Part shown: in pieces, positions 25,050-33,819 of the stretch
Position numbering within the stretch: position 1 is the first letter of the stretch
Layout: every line of letters starts with the position of its first letter
Assembly (NCBI RefSeq): GCF_947072515.1
Contig: NZ_CAMTIG010000027.1
Coordinates: 1-43,693, forward strand
DNA length: 43,693 nt
Reading direction: 5' to 3'
Origin: an uncultured Clostridium sp.
GTDB lineage: Bacteria > Bacillota > Clostridia > Clostridiales > Clostridiaceae
The notes under the pieces: model-generated
What the model was told of the DNA's origin: nothing
Database searches by the model: none
The model's input: the letters and a program-made list of their open reading frames with translations, nothing else
Made by a program: the position numbers and the translations under genes

Positions 25050-25676
25050 TTAAATTAAATTATCAAAATAGTCTTCTAATAAAGAAAGTGATGGAATGGA
25101 TATAATAGATTTTGATACATCTATTAAATTTTCCTCAACAAGTTCCTTTAAAACACGATTTACACTTCGTATATTAGAGCCGATTCCTTCAACTAAAAGA
25201 GTTTTAGTTATCGGAACATCTAAATCCTTTTTAGCAATGGTAATAAGGAAATACAAAACCCTATATTTTAATGGAAGTGTCACATGTCTCATTTCTCTTG
25301 CCCAACTTTGAAACATTCTGTTGGAAAAGTTGTAATTTAATGCAAGAGAGATATCTAAATCTGTTTTTACTAAGTCTAGAAAAATATCTTTATCTATCTG
25401 TAGAGTTTTACATGTGGTTAAAGGAATTATTGTTACTCCGATAGGTTTGTTTTGAAGAGCCTCAATTTCGCCGAAAATTGATTCAGAAGACTCAATATCT
25501 ATCATATATGTAGTACCTACAAAATCAGAATAACACAGCTTTACGGTGCCTTCTTTTAATATATATACATTATCAAGTCGATTACCTTGAATAAGTATAG
25601 GCTCATTTTTTTTGAAAGTTTTTATTTTAAATTTATTAGGATATTTTTTAAAAAGTGATGTTAAATTATTAATCAT
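25050..25676 (-). CDS. Crp/Fnr-family transcriptional regulator
   Basis: 208 residues. The cyclic-nucleotide-like beta barrel (about 15-115) includes ILIQGNRLDNVYILKEGTVKL and ESIFGEIEAL. A dimerisation helix and a winged helix follow, with recognition region LLVEGIGSNIRSVNRVLKELVEENLI. There is no FNR-type four-cysteine cluster: only two scattered cysteines. The effector is therefore not Fe-S; haem or another ligand is possible. It is divergent from pnuC, with a 14-bp palindrome between them. It is a candidate for the HcpR role at hcp 12 kb away, or for control of pnuC. Confidence 0.88.
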   Translation of the reverse strand: MINNLTSLFKKYPNKFKIKTFKKNEPILIQGNRLDNVYILKEGTVKLCYSDFVGTTYMIDIESSESIFGEIEALQNKPIGVTIIPLTTCKTLQIDKDIFLDLVKTDLDISLALNYNFSNRMFQSWAREMRHVTLPLKYRVLYFLITIAKKDLDVPITKTLLVEGIGSNIRSVNRVLKELVEENLIDVSKSIISIPSLSLLEDYFDNLI

Positions 25677-25830
25677 ATATAATACCTTCTTTTTATTTTA
25701 TGAAATCGATAGTATATTAAAAAGTTATCAAATAAAGAATAATTTTGCAAATTATTTTATAAAATAAGGAAAAGATATAAATTGAAGTTCAAACTTACGT
25801 AAACTTGTACAAAAAAACTTAAATTAATTT

Positions 25831-25844
25831 AGGACAAATGTCCT
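25831..25844. promoter_or_regulatory. Palindrome in the crp/fnr-pnuC intergenic region
   Basis: AGGACA (25831-25836) and TGTCCT (25839-25844) form a near-perfect 14-bp dyad with an AA centre. It lies in the 295-bp gap between divergent genes, where a Crp/Fnr dimer site would be expected. It does not match the palindrome upstream of hcp. Confidence 0.4.
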
Positions 25845-25971
25845 TGAAAACATTTACTGAAAAAAGGATAATAGTGTTGTGAAATTGAGTAATATCAATG
25901 GATTACAAAAGATAAGATGAATAAAAACTAAATATACAAAAGATAAATTCTAAAGGAGAGTGTATTTACTT

Positions 25972-26781
25972 ATGGAAATGGGCGGAATAGCGAAAAAGAA
26001 AGGCTTTTGGGCGTCCCTTACGATTTTTCAAAGAGGATTTTTAATAGTCTTTGTAGCAGCAAGTATTTTTTCTTTTATAAGTCCAATATTGTTAGGGGAA
26101 TCAGTTGGTTCTTTATTTACTGTTGTATCTGTAGTTGGATTAATCTGTTCAATAACAGGGGTTCTAACATCGATATATCAAGCAAGAGGAGAAATTATAC
26201 TATATGCATTTTTAATTACTAATACAATAACATATGCATGGGTATCATATGATCAGGCATTATACGGACAAATAATTCAAAATATTATTTTATTATTACC
26301 TATACAAATAGCAGGATTTATTTCATGGAAAAAGAACTTAGCTAAATCAGGAGATAATAAAATTGAAATAAAAACTTTTAAAGCATGGCAATGGATTGTT
26401 ACAATAGTAGCATTAATAGTTTGCTGGTTTATATATTATGCATTCTTAACACATTTACCAGAAATATTACAAGCTATATTTGGTGGAAAGCTTATAGCAC
26501 CAGATCCAAGTCCAAAATTAGACGCATTAACAACAGTATTAACAGTAATGGCTATGTTCTTAACATCAAGAAGATATATAGAACAATGGTGGTTCTGGAT
26601 ATTCTGTAATATTGGAGCTGTATTATTTATAGAAGGTTTATTCACTACTGCTCACTTTACAGGATCAGTACTAGTTGGTGACTTATCAGGGGCACTTAAC
26701 TGGATTCAATATGGAGTAGGAGCTATATATGGATTCTACTTATGGAAGAAGATGCATAAAGAAAGAGTAAAAGAGGCTTAA
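25972..26781 (+). CDS. pnuC: Nicotinamide riboside/mononucleotide transporter PnuC
   Basis: 269 residues with seven or eight membrane helices. The family block with RRYIEQWWFWIFCNIGAV and the LNWIQYGVGAIYGFYLWKK end are characteristic of PnuC. PnuC facilitates uptake of nicotinamide riboside (originally described as NMN) for NAD salvage. ATG 25972 is chosen because AAAGGAGAG lies eleven bases upstream; the GTG at 25960 is part of that site. Monocistronic, with a strong terminator behind it. Confidence 0.92.
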   Translation: MEMGGIAKKKGFWASLTIFQRGFLIVFVAASIFSFISPILLGESVGSLFTVVSVVGLICSITGVLTSIYQARGEIILYAFLITNTITYAWVSYDQALYGQIIQNIILLLPIQIAGFISWKKNLAKSGDNKIEIKTFKAWQWIVTIVALIVCWFIYYAFLTHLPEILQAIFGGKLIAPDPSPKLDALTTVLTVMAMFLTSRRYIEQWWFWIFCNIGAVLFIEGLFTTAHFTGSVLVGDLSGALNWIQYGVGAIYGFYLWKKMHKERVKEA

Positions 26782-26787
26782 TATAAG

Positions 26788-26824
26788 AATCTCTGTATCT
26801 GAAAAGATACAGAGATTTTTTTTG
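26788..26824 (+). terminator. Terminator of pnuC
   Basis: AATCTCTGTATCT and AGATACAGAGATT form a perfect 13-bp stem with a GAAA loop and an eight-T run. Confidence 0.95.
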
Positions 26825-26871
26825 TATAAAATAAAATAAAATAGGAATAATATGGAGAGAGGTGAGAATTT

Positions 26872-27393
26872 ATGAAAAAAATAATGCTGAAAATTGGATA
26901 TTTAGTATTTTTGCTAGGGGCTTGTATAGGTAGTGGAGCTTTAGCAGAAGCTTTTCAATTGGATTATCCACAGGAACTACAAAGTAATGTAGGAGAAAGT
27001 GAAGCAAAGGAAATAATGCAAAAGAAAGTTCCAAATGGAACATTAGTAAACTTTACATATAATGATTGGTATATTAATCCTAGCTTTGAAGGGGTACTTA
27101 TAAAGAATGCTAAGGAATATCATTTAGAGGTTGATGCATTAACAGGATACATAAAGGAATATAAAGAGAATAATTTGAATATAAACGAAGGCAACTATGA
27201 GGGGAAGGTTATAACGGCAGAGGAAGCTAGGAAGATAATGCTCAAAAGGGCTGAAGGCGGAAATATAGAAGAATTTAATTATGATGGGAATGCACCAATT
27301 CCAATTTATGAAGGGCGAGTTGTTAATGGAATTACAACTTTTAAAATAATGATAGATGCAAGAGATGGAAAGATAATAGGGTTAGAAAGATAG
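26872..27393 (+). CDS. PepSY-domain lipoprotein
   Basis: 173 residues. The N-terminus (MKKIMLKIGYLVFLLGAC) is a signal peptide with a possible lipobox LLGAC, Cys18. Two PepSY repeats follow (about 40-95 and 110-172), each with an alpha segment (SEAKEIMQKKVP; TAEEARKIMLKRA) and a strand pair ending in DALTGYIKEY or DARDGKIIGLE. PepSY domains are found in peptidase inhibitors and signalling proteins at the envelope. GAGAGGTGAG precedes the ATG. The stop codon lies inside the terminator stem. Confidence 0.82.
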   Translation: MKKIMLKIGYLVFLLGACIGSGALAEAFQLDYPQELQSNVGESEAKEIMQKKVPNGTLVNFTYNDWYINPSFEGVLIKNAKEYHLEVDALTGYIKEYKENNLNINEGNYEGKVITAEEARKIMLKRAEGGNIEEFNYDGNAPIPIYEGRVVNGITTFKIMIDARDGKIIGLER

Positions 27394-27425
27394 CTTGAAA
27401 GCACTGCTTTTAAGCTATCTTTTTA
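27389..27425 (+). terminator. Terminator of the PepSY gene
   Basis: GATAGCTT and AAGCTATC, with extra pairing GAAAGC/GCTTTT inside, are followed by TTTTTAT. It begins at the stop codon. Confidence 0.75.
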
Positions 27426-27527
27426 TTTATATAAGGAATATGGAGAAAGATACGATAAAAATAAAGTAATAATAAGTTTTAAATGTGAATAAATATATCT
27501 AACAGAAAAAAGAGGGAGATAAAAGAT

Positions 27528-27914
27528 ATGTTTAAGAAAATGTTTATTACTCAAATGCTTAAGATAAAAATAGAGAAAAGATTTAAAGGGAGGATTATAT
27601 TTAAAATTAATTCTTTAAAAAAAATGGAAGATGAATATGTAGCGTATGAAAAGTTTTTATATCAAGCATTAAGAAAATTAGAGGGAATTGAGAGTATCGA
27701 TATAGATACTAAGGAGGGCAGTGTTGATATAAAATACAATGAAAAAGTTTTAAAAGAGGAATTACTTTTAAAATGGGTGGAAATATTAAAAGAAGTAGGC
27801 ATAAATAATTATGATTTCATAGAAGAAATGTGGGAAAAGAATGAGAAGTTAGTTGTGGATAAAATTGATAAAGAATTAGATGAAAAAATGAAGGGAATTA
27901 GAAGAAAAAAATAA
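27528..27914 (+). CDS. HMA-like small protein without metal-binding cysteines
   Basis: 128 residues. Residues about 20-95 read as a ferredoxin-like beta-alpha-beta-beta-alpha-beta domain: KGRIIFKINSLKK, then ALRKLEGIESIDIDTKEGSVDIKYNEKVLKEELLLKWVEILKEVG, with the LEGIESIDIDTKEGSVDI core of HMA/copper-chaperone proteins. The usual CxxC is missing, so metal binding by the classic route is excluded. The rest is a charged C-terminal tail. Proteins of this kind accompany cation ATPases in other Firmicutes; here the neighbours give no clue. GGGAGAT precedes the ATG. Confidence 0.55.
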   Translation: MFKKMFITQMLKIKIEKRFKGRIIFKINSLKKMEDEYVAYEKFLYQALRKLEGIESIDIDTKEGSVDIKYNEKVLKEELLLKWVEILKEVGINNYDFIEEMWEKNEKLVVDKIDKELDEKMKGIRRKK

Positions 27915-28232
27915 TTCTAGAAAAAAGGAAGAGAGGAAATCTTAAAAAGAATAAAAAATAGAAAAAAAGACGGCGTGAAATTGAAAAAAATCAATAGTTA
28001 AAAAAATAACAATATAAAATGTGAACGAGATAAAGCCTTGTGTAATAAGGGTTTAAAGGTAAAAATAATGTCGAAAAAACTAGAACATTGTTAAAAAAAT
28101 AACTATAGGGTACAAAATAGTTAAATTTTTAACAAAGTTAAAATGGAGTGGAATTAAAAATGTAATTTTTATATAAAATATTCATACTATGTGATATAAT
28201 GTAAAAAAATATAATGAAAATTAGGAGAGTGA
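27915..28232. other. Non-coding stretch (318 bp)
   Basis: No gene was seen. It holds several AT-rich dyads (for example GTTAAATTTTTAAC near 28120) and the ribosome binding site of the CNNM gene at 28223. No riboswitch core was recognised. Confidence 0.4.
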
Positions 28233-29489
28233 TTGTTTTTGGACTCTAGTTATACGGGGCAGATTATTTTATTAGTGGTGTTTCTTATATTATCAGGATT
28301 TTTCTCAATGTCAGAAACAGCCTTAATGTCTTTAAGTAAAATAAGAATAAGACATATGGTTGATGAAGGCGTAAAGGGGGCCAAGCTTGTTGAAAAGCTT
28401 ACGGCAGATCCAAATAAATTATTAGGAGCAATACTTATAGGAAATAATATTGTCAATATTGGAGCTTCATCTATTGCAACCTCATTAGCAGTTAAAATAT
28501 TTAATGGCAGTGATAGTGCTGTTGCTATTTCAACTGGAATAATGACTGTATTAGTTCTTATTTTTGGAGAAATTACACCAAAAACTATAGCAAAACAAAA
28601 ATCAGAAAAAGTTTCGCTAAAAGTTTCTAAACCAATACAGTTCTGTGTAGGTGTATTTAAGCCTTTTGTAGTGATATTTACGGCTATTGCATCTATATTT
28701 ATAAGACTTTGTGGAGCAGATCCTAAAGCAACTGAACCTTTTATTACACAAGAAGAGCTTAAAACGATGGTTGGCGTAAGCGAAGAAGAAGGCGTTTTAG
28801 AAGATGTTGAAAAAGAAATGATATTTAATGTTTTTGATTTTGCTGACCTTCAAGTTAAAGATGTTATGGTTCAAAGAGTTGATATTACAGCAGTGGAAAT
28901 AAACGCAGATTATGCGACTGTTTTAAAAGTAATAAAAGAAGATCAATTTTCTAGAATACCAGTTTATGAGGATACTATTGATAATATAATTGGGATTCTA
29001 AATGTGAAGGATCTTATTATAGCAGGAGAAAGAGAAGGTGAATTTACAGTTAAAGAGTATATGAGAGAAGCTTTCTTTACTTTTGAATTTAAAAAAATTA
29101 TTGAGCTTTTTAATGAAATGAAGAAAACAAGAAATCATATGGCTATTGTATTAGATGAATATGGTGGAACTGTTGGTATAGCAACAATAGAAGATCTAAT
29201 TGAAGAAATTGTCGGAGAAATTGAAGATGAATATGATAAAGAATCTGACATGATTGAAGTAGTTAAAGAGGATGAGTACATTGTAGATGGTAGTTCAAAG
29301 CTTGACGATGTAAGTGAACTTATAGGTATTAATATGGAGTCGGAGGAATTTGATTCTATAGGAGGCTTAATAATAGGAGCATTAGGAAGAATACCAGAAG
29401 AAAAAGAGGAAGTAATTATAGATAAAATAAAATTTATAGTTGAAGACCTTGATAAAAATAGAATAAAAAAGGTTAGAATATATACGTAA
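28233..29489 (+). CDS. CNNM/CorC-type membrane protein (DUF21-CBS-CorC)
   Basis: 418 residues. The DUF21/CNNM membrane domain (about 1-190) opens with ILSGFFSMSETALMSLSKIRIRHM and includes LVLIFGEITPKTIAKQ. A CBS pair (about 205-330) has the conserved DVMVQRVDI and FSRIPVYEDTIDNIIGIL. A CorC/HlyC domain ends the protein. Such proteins export or sense Mg2+/Co2+; the older haemolysin label has no support here. The start is a TTG with AGGAG five bases upstream. A terminator overlaps the stop codon. Confidence 0.92.
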   Translation: MFLDSSYTGQIILLVVFLILSGFFSMSETALMSLSKIRIRHMVDEGVKGAKLVEKLTADPNKLLGAILIGNNIVNIGASSIATSLAVKIFNGSDSAVAISTGIMTVLVLIFGEITPKTIAKQKSEKVSLKVSKPIQFCVGVFKPFVVIFTAIASIFIRLCGADPKATEPFITQEELKTMVGVSEEEGVLEDVEKEMIFNVFDFADLQVKDVMVQRVDITAVEINADYATVLKVIKEDQFSRIPVYEDTIDNIIGILNVKDLIIAGEREGEFTVKEYMREAFFTFEFKKIIELFNEMKKTRNHMAIVLDEYGGTVGIATIEDLIEEIVGEIEDEYDKESDMIEVVKEDEYIVDGSSKLDDVSELIGINMESEEFDSIGGLIIGALGRIPEEKEEVIIDKIKFIVEDLDKNRIKKVRIYT

Positions 29490-29515
29490 GGATAGCTATT
29501 TAGCTATCCTTATTT
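29488..29515 (+). terminator. Terminator of the CNNM gene
   Basis: AAGGATAGCTA (29488-29498) and TAGCTATCCTT (29501-29511) pair perfectly with a two-base gap and are followed by ATTTT. The T-run is short, so read-through into tadA is possible. Confidence 0.7.
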
Positions 29516-29540
29516 TAAATTACATGTAAGGGAGTAAGTT

Positions 29541-29993
29541 ATGGATTTTATGGAATTAGCAATAAAAGAAGCTGAAAAAGCATTTAACATAGGAGAAATC
29601 CCTGTAGGAGCAGTCATAGTTAAAGATGGAGTTGTTATAGGAAAAGGATATAATTTAAAAGAAAGGCTTAAAAATCCAATGGCGCATAGTGAGATAATAG
29701 CTATAAATGAGGCTTGTAAAGAGATTAATGATTGGAGATTAAATGGAGCAGAGATGTACGTTACATTAGAGCCTTGTCCAATGTGTGCTAGTGCAATTAT
29801 TCAAAGTAGAATTTCAAAAATTTATATAGGTACTTTTAATAAGGATATGGGAGCCTGTGGTTCTGTAATTGATATAACAAATAATCAACATTTAAATAGT
29901 TACTTAAATATTGAGTGGACTTATGATAATAGATGCAGTGAATTGATGAAAAAATTTTTTGAAGGTAGAAGAAATATGAATAAAAGGTTATAA
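29541..29993 (+). CDS. tadA: tRNA-specific adenosine deaminase TadA
   Basis: 150 residues. The zinc deaminase centre has H49 and E51 in MAHSEI and C79/C82 in EPCPMCASAII. The final WTYDNRCSELMKKFFEGRR resembles the TadA C-terminus. TadA deaminates A34 to inosine in tRNA-Arg(ACG). In TadA the first motif is usually HAE; the HSE seen here also occurs and keeps the ligands. GGGAG precedes the ATG, and lgt follows after 31 bp. Confidence 0.95.
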   Translation: MDFMELAIKEAEKAFNIGEIPVGAVIVKDGVVIGKGYNLKERLKNPMAHSEIIAINEACKEINDWRLNGAEMYVTLEPCPMCASAIIQSRISKIYIGTFNKDMGACGSVIDITNNQHLNSYLNIEWTYDNRCSELMKKFFEGRRNMNKRL

Positions 29994-30024
29994 TTATTAA
30001 AAAAGCATAAACGGGAGGGGAATA

Positions 30025-30807
30025 ATGAATAATCCAGTAGCCTTTGAAATTTTAGGGTTTGAAGTAATGTGGTATGGAGTTTTAATTGGACTTGGGATAA
30101 TTTTAGCTTTTGTATTAGCATATTTTAATGCAAAGAAGAAAGGATTAAACTTTGATACTTTAATAGATTTATTTTTAGTGGCATTTCCTTGCGCTATAAT
30201 AGGAGCTAGGATATATTATGTAATATTTGAATGGGAATATTATAGAGGCGACATATTTAAAATGATGGATATAAGACAAGGTGGACTAGCTATTCACGGG
30301 GGACTTATAGGAGCTTTTTTAGCAGCATTTATATATACTAAGGTTAAGAAAATAAAATTTTTAGCATATGCAGATTTAGTTGCACCATCTATAATACTTG
30401 CACAAGGAATAGGTAGATGGGGGAACTTTATGAATAGTGAAGCTCATGGAGGACCTGTATCTCAAGAGTTTATTTCAAAGTTTCCGGAGTTTATACAAAA
30501 TGGAATGTTTATAAATGGGCAGTATTATCACCCAACATTTTTGTATGAATCTATTTGGGATATTTTAATGTGTGGAGTATTAGTATATATTTTATATAAA
30601 ACTAAAAAAGGAAATGAAGGAGTAACTATTTGTAGCTATATGATTCTTTATTCAGTAGGAAGATTTTTTATTGAAGGATTAAGAACAGATAGTTTAATGT
30701 TTTTAGGTTTAAGAATGGCTCAGATGATTTCGTTAGCTGGAATTATAATAGGAGTTGTAGGGATTATATACTTAAATATAAAGAATAGAAAGTTAAAAAT
30801 GGCATGA
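30025..30807 (+). CDS. lgt: Prolipoprotein diacylglyceryl transferase
   Basis: 260 residues with seven membrane helices. The signature blocks are present: GGLAIHGGLIGA, GRWGNFMNSEAHGGP (the Lgt GRxGNFxNxE motif) and the GRFFIEGLRTDSL end. It attaches diacylglycerol to the lipobox cysteine of preprolipoproteins; this window itself encodes three lipoprotein candidates (26872, 40459, 41667). GGGAGGGG precedes the ATG, and it is probably co-transcribed with tadA. Confidence 0.96.
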   Translation: MNNPVAFEILGFEVMWYGVLIGLGIILAFVLAYFNAKKKGLNFDTLIDLFLVAFPCAIIGARIYYVIFEWEYYRGDIFKMMDIRQGGLAIHGGLIGAFLAAFIYTKVKKIKFLAYADLVAPSIILAQGIGRWGNFMNSEAHGGPVSQEFISKFPEFIQNGMFINGQYYHPTFLYESIWDILMCGVLVYILYKTKKGNEGVTICSYMILYSVGRFFIEGLRTDSLMFLGLRMAQMISLAGIIIGVVGIIYLNIKNRKLKMA

Positions 30808-30837
30808 TGAAAAAGCATTAAGTTTATTAAACTATTA

Positions 30838-30866
30838 TTGAAAAATAAAGCTTTTTAAGGTAAAAT
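30838..30866 (+). promoter_or_regulatory. Promoter of the fluoride-riboswitch / Hsp70-like gene
   Basis: TTGAAA (30838-30843), exactly 17 bp, TAAAAT (30861-30866). The predicted start near 30873 is about 15 bases before the aptamer, so the leader has its own promoter independent of lgt. Confidence 0.65.
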
Positions 30867-30885
30867 TTAAACATAAGAAATGAAT

Positions 30886-30967
30886 AATAGGTTATGAAGT
30901 TAACCTTTAACCGCTTAAAAGCTAATGACTTCTACAGAATTTGTAGAGAGCATTGGCTTTTTTTTTA
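30886..30967 (+). ncRNA. Second fluoride riboswitch, upstream of the Hsp70-like gene
   Basis: GGTTATGAAGTTAACC, TTTAACCGC and AGCTAATGACTTCTAC reproduce the crcB-motif core of the copy at 15888. GGAG/CTCC there has become GAAG/CTTC here, a compensatory change that keeps the pairing and argues for selection on the RNA. AAAAGCTAATG (30917-30927) can pair with CATTGGCTTTT (30951-30961), before a nine-T run, as the alternative terminator. It should act as a fluoride-on transcription switch. Confidence 0.93.
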
Positions 30968-31035
30968 TTTGAAAAATTACTCTATAATTAAAGTTAGAGA
31001 GATTAAATTATTTTATAGGTTAGGAGAAGTTTAAT

Positions 31036-33738
31036 ATGGAAACAAAATGTATAAAAAAAATTTATAGACCCTTAGAGCAGGAATTAAAAAAGATTGAAAA
31101 GCATCTTAAATATGTTTTAGATGAGATAAACACTAGTGAGAATTGGATTTATATTGAAAATAAAAAAATTATAATAAATAGAGACCAAGCTAATGTAATT
31201 GTAGATAGCTTATATTACAATAATTCTAATGTTATGTATGGTGTTGGTATTGAAGAAATAAAAGATAAATATAAAGAGTATTTTTCTTTTGAAGGCTTCA
31301 ATACATGGACTATACCTAATTTAAAGGAACTTAAAGGACTTGTTAAAACATCTATTGAATATCCGAATAAAGTTAGTACTGCAGATATGAAATTTAAAGA
31401 TGGGGTAAGAGCTTTCTTACTTTGTGATGACAGAGGAAAAACAGCAAGATATAGGATTGAAAGCCCAGGGGTTTTTAGTGGACTTGCATCTATTTTTCCT
31501 ATTATTAGAATAGAACCAAAAAATATATTTGGAGTATTAAAATTTATTTTAGATAATAAGCTTATTATAAAAGATTTTAAAAATAAAGAAAGTTTAAATA
31601 TACTTACAGAGTTTAATGCAGTATACCCATTATTATGTGATGAAACTCTTATAATAGATAGAGATTTAATATATAAGGATTTAAACGAGGATTCTTTAAA
31701 GTACATATTTAAAAATAATATTGAAGATATCTATGATGAATTTTTAAATTATGATAAAAGAAGAATAGGTATTGAGGGATATGATAAAAAGCTTTTAGAA
31801 GATATAAATAGGGGAGATTGGGATTTATATAAATATGAATTTAAGAAGAAAAAAGAAGAGGATACTTATGTATATTTTGATAAAGAAATAGTAGCTAGAA
31901 ATCCAATGTCTGATATTAAAGAAAATGGAATTGTGGCTATTGATTTTGGAACTAAAAGTACTGTTGTAGTTTATCAAGAAAAGAATGAACATAGTATTCC
32001 AATGAGAATTGGAGCCATTGATTTAAAGAGTGAAGTTTTAGAATCACAATATGAAAATCCAACAGTTATGGAGTTTATTGATATAAATAATTTTTTAGAG
32101 AGATATGATTTAGAAGAGGGAAGACCTGAAACTAGATGGAAAGACCTAACTGTTTCACATACAGCTAATAATGAACTTTTAAATAATGATAGTATCGATT
32201 ATTACTCATATATGAGTGATTTAAAAATGTGGTGTGGAAGTAGCGATAGAAAGGTTAGAATCATTGATAGAGAAGGATTAACTATAGATTTACCAAACTT
32301 TATAGATATTAAAGAAGGGGATTTCAATCCTATAGAAATCTATGCATACTACATAGGAAGTTACATAAATAATATGCAAAATGGAATATACTTAGAGTAC
32401 ATTTTATCTTTTCCTGTAACTTATGATGAAGTTATAAAAAATAAGATTATAGAATCTTTTAAAAGAGGAATAAAAAAATCCATTTCAGATATTGTATTAG
32501 AGAGCAAAAAAGTTAAAGTTGTGGAAGGGGCAAGTGAACCTGCTGCGTACGCAATATCTGCATTAAAATCATATGAGTTTGAGCCAGATGAAAATAAAAA
32601 TATATATTATGGAGTATTTGATTTTGGTGGAGGAACTACAGATTTTGACTATGGATTGTATAGAATTGCTGATGATGATAAAGAGGACAGGTTTGACTAT
32701 GTTATAGAGCATTTTGGTGCAGGTGGTGACAGATATCTTGGAGGAGAAAATCTTTTAGAGCTTTTAGCTTTTAATGTGTTTAAAGATAATGCAAGCTTAT
32801 TAAGAAAAGAAGAAATAACTTTCACAATACCAGCTGAATGCAATATATTTGTTGGATCTGAAACCTTAATTAAGGAATCAAAAGAAGCGAGATTAAATAT
32901 GCGACAGCTTATGGAGAAGTTAAGACCAATCACTGAACATCATAAAGATTATAAAGAAAAATATAAAGATGGAATAAAGCTAGATTTTTATAAAAATGAT
33001 GGTACATTAATTGAAAATATAGAACTTAATATTGAGTTAAACAAGCTTGAGAATATTCTAGAGGATAGAATAAGAAAAGGAATATCTAGCTTTTTTGAAT
33101 CACTTAATGACTCATTTAAAGCTGAATCTATAGATAATGTTGAGAAAATAAATATACTTCTTGCAGGAAACTCAAGTAAATCAGAATTAGTAAATAATAT
33201 TTTTAAAGAACTAATAAAAGAGAAAAATGATATAAAATATGATTTATATCCACCTCTTAGAACAGAGGATTCTTATAAAAAGTTAGAGGAACTAGGAATT
33301 AAATTTGATAGAAATGATTTAGAAAAGCCAACAGGTAAAACAGGTGTTGCATTTGGACTTATTGAAAGCAGAAGTGGTGGAGCTATTAAGGTTATAAATA
33401 GAGAAAATAAGTTTAAATACTTTGTTGGAAGAGGAAAAAGAAAGAAGTTTAAATTAGTATTAGATAAAAATACAAAGTTTAATGAATGGGTTAAATTTAT
33501 AGATGCAAGTGAAGAAAATTTTGAAATATACTATACAACACTTCCTATAGCGAGGGGGAATGAGTTAAGCATTACAGATATAGAAAGAATAAGACTTGAA
33601 ATAGAAAAAACATATGATGATGCTAATCTTTATATAAGAGCAGTTGGATTAGATGAAATAGAATATGTTGTATCAAGAGATGACATGATACAAGAAGATA
33701 AATATTTAAGTGAAATAGTCTCTATAAAATTAAGTTAA
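31036..33738 (+). CDS. Hsp70/actin-fold ATPase with long N-terminal domain
   Basis: 900 residues. Residues 1-295 form an unrecognised, soluble, mixed alpha/beta domain. From 297 on the actin/Hsp70 ATPase signatures appear in order: phosphate-1 IVAIDFGTKSTVVV (299-312), the connect region GASEPAAYA (498-506), phosphate-2 GVFDFGGGTTDFD (526-538) and the adenosine motif INILLAGNSSKSELV (705-719), closing with TGKTGVAFGL (766-775). The last 120 residues are unlike the DnaK substrate domain. So it is an Hsp70-like ATPase of unknown job, perhaps a specialised chaperone. TAGGAGA precedes the ATG. It is a single-gene unit under a fluoride riboswitch, which suggests a role in fluoride tolerance. Confidence 0.85.
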   Translation: METKCIKKIYRPLEQELKKIEKHLKYVLDEINTSENWIYIENKKIIINRDQANVIVDSLYYNNSNVMYGVGIEEIKDKYKEYFSFEGFNTWTIPNLKELKGLVKTSIEYPNKVSTADMKFKDGVRAFLLCDDRGKTARYRIESPGVFSGLASIFPIIRIEPKNIFGVLKFILDNKLIIKDFKNKESLNILTEFNAVYPLLCDETLIIDRDLIYKDLNEDSLKYIFKNNIEDIYDEFLNYDKRRIGIEGYDKKLLEDINRGDWDLYKYEFKKKKEEDTYVYFDKEIVARNPMSDIKENGIVAIDFGTKSTVVVYQEKNEHSIPMRIGAIDLKSEVLESQYENPTVMEFIDINNFLERYDLEEGRPETRWKDLTVSHTANNELLNNDSIDYYSYMSDLKMWCGSSDRKVRIIDREGLTIDLPNFIDIKEGDFNPIEIYAYYIGSYINNMQNGIYLEYILSFPVTYDEVIKNKIIESFKRGIKKSISDIVLESKKVKVVEGASEPAAYAISALKSYEFEPDENKNIYYGVFDFGGGTTDFDYGLYRIADDDKEDRFDYVIEHFGAGGDRYLGGENLLELLAFNVFKDNASLLRKEEITFTIPAECNIFVGSETLIKESKEARLNMRQLMEKLRPITEHHKDYKEKYKDGIKLDFYKNDGTLIENIELNIELNKLENILEDRIRKGISSFFESLNDSFKAESIDNVEKINILLAGNSSKSELVNNIFKELIKEKNDIKYDLYPPLRTEDSYKKLEELGIKFDRNDLEKPTGKTGVAFGLIESRSGGAIKVINRENKFKYFVGRGKRKKFKLVLDKNTKFNEWVKFIDASEENFEIYYTTLPIARGNELSITDIERIRLEIEKTYDDANLYIRAVGLDEIEYVVSRDDMIQEDKYLSEIVSIKLS

Positions 33739-33759
33739 TATATCAATAGTAGGTAGAGA

Positions 33760-33798
33760 AAATAAAGAGGACTTTTTATGGAAAGTTCTCTTTATTTA
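33760..33798. terminator. Terminator between convergent genes
   Basis: AAATAAAGAGGACTTT (33760-33775) pairs with AAAGTTCTCTTTATTT (33782-33797), with one G-T pair. It serves the Hsp70-like gene and the convergent HxlR gene. Confidence 0.8.
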
Positions 33799-33819
33799 TG
33801 AAGAATTTTAATGTGAAAT

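Noticed and set aside
28130..28232. A riboswitch before the CNNM/CorC gene (Mg2+-type)
   Set aside because: Only AT-rich dyads were found; no known magnesium or manganese riboswitch core was recognised.
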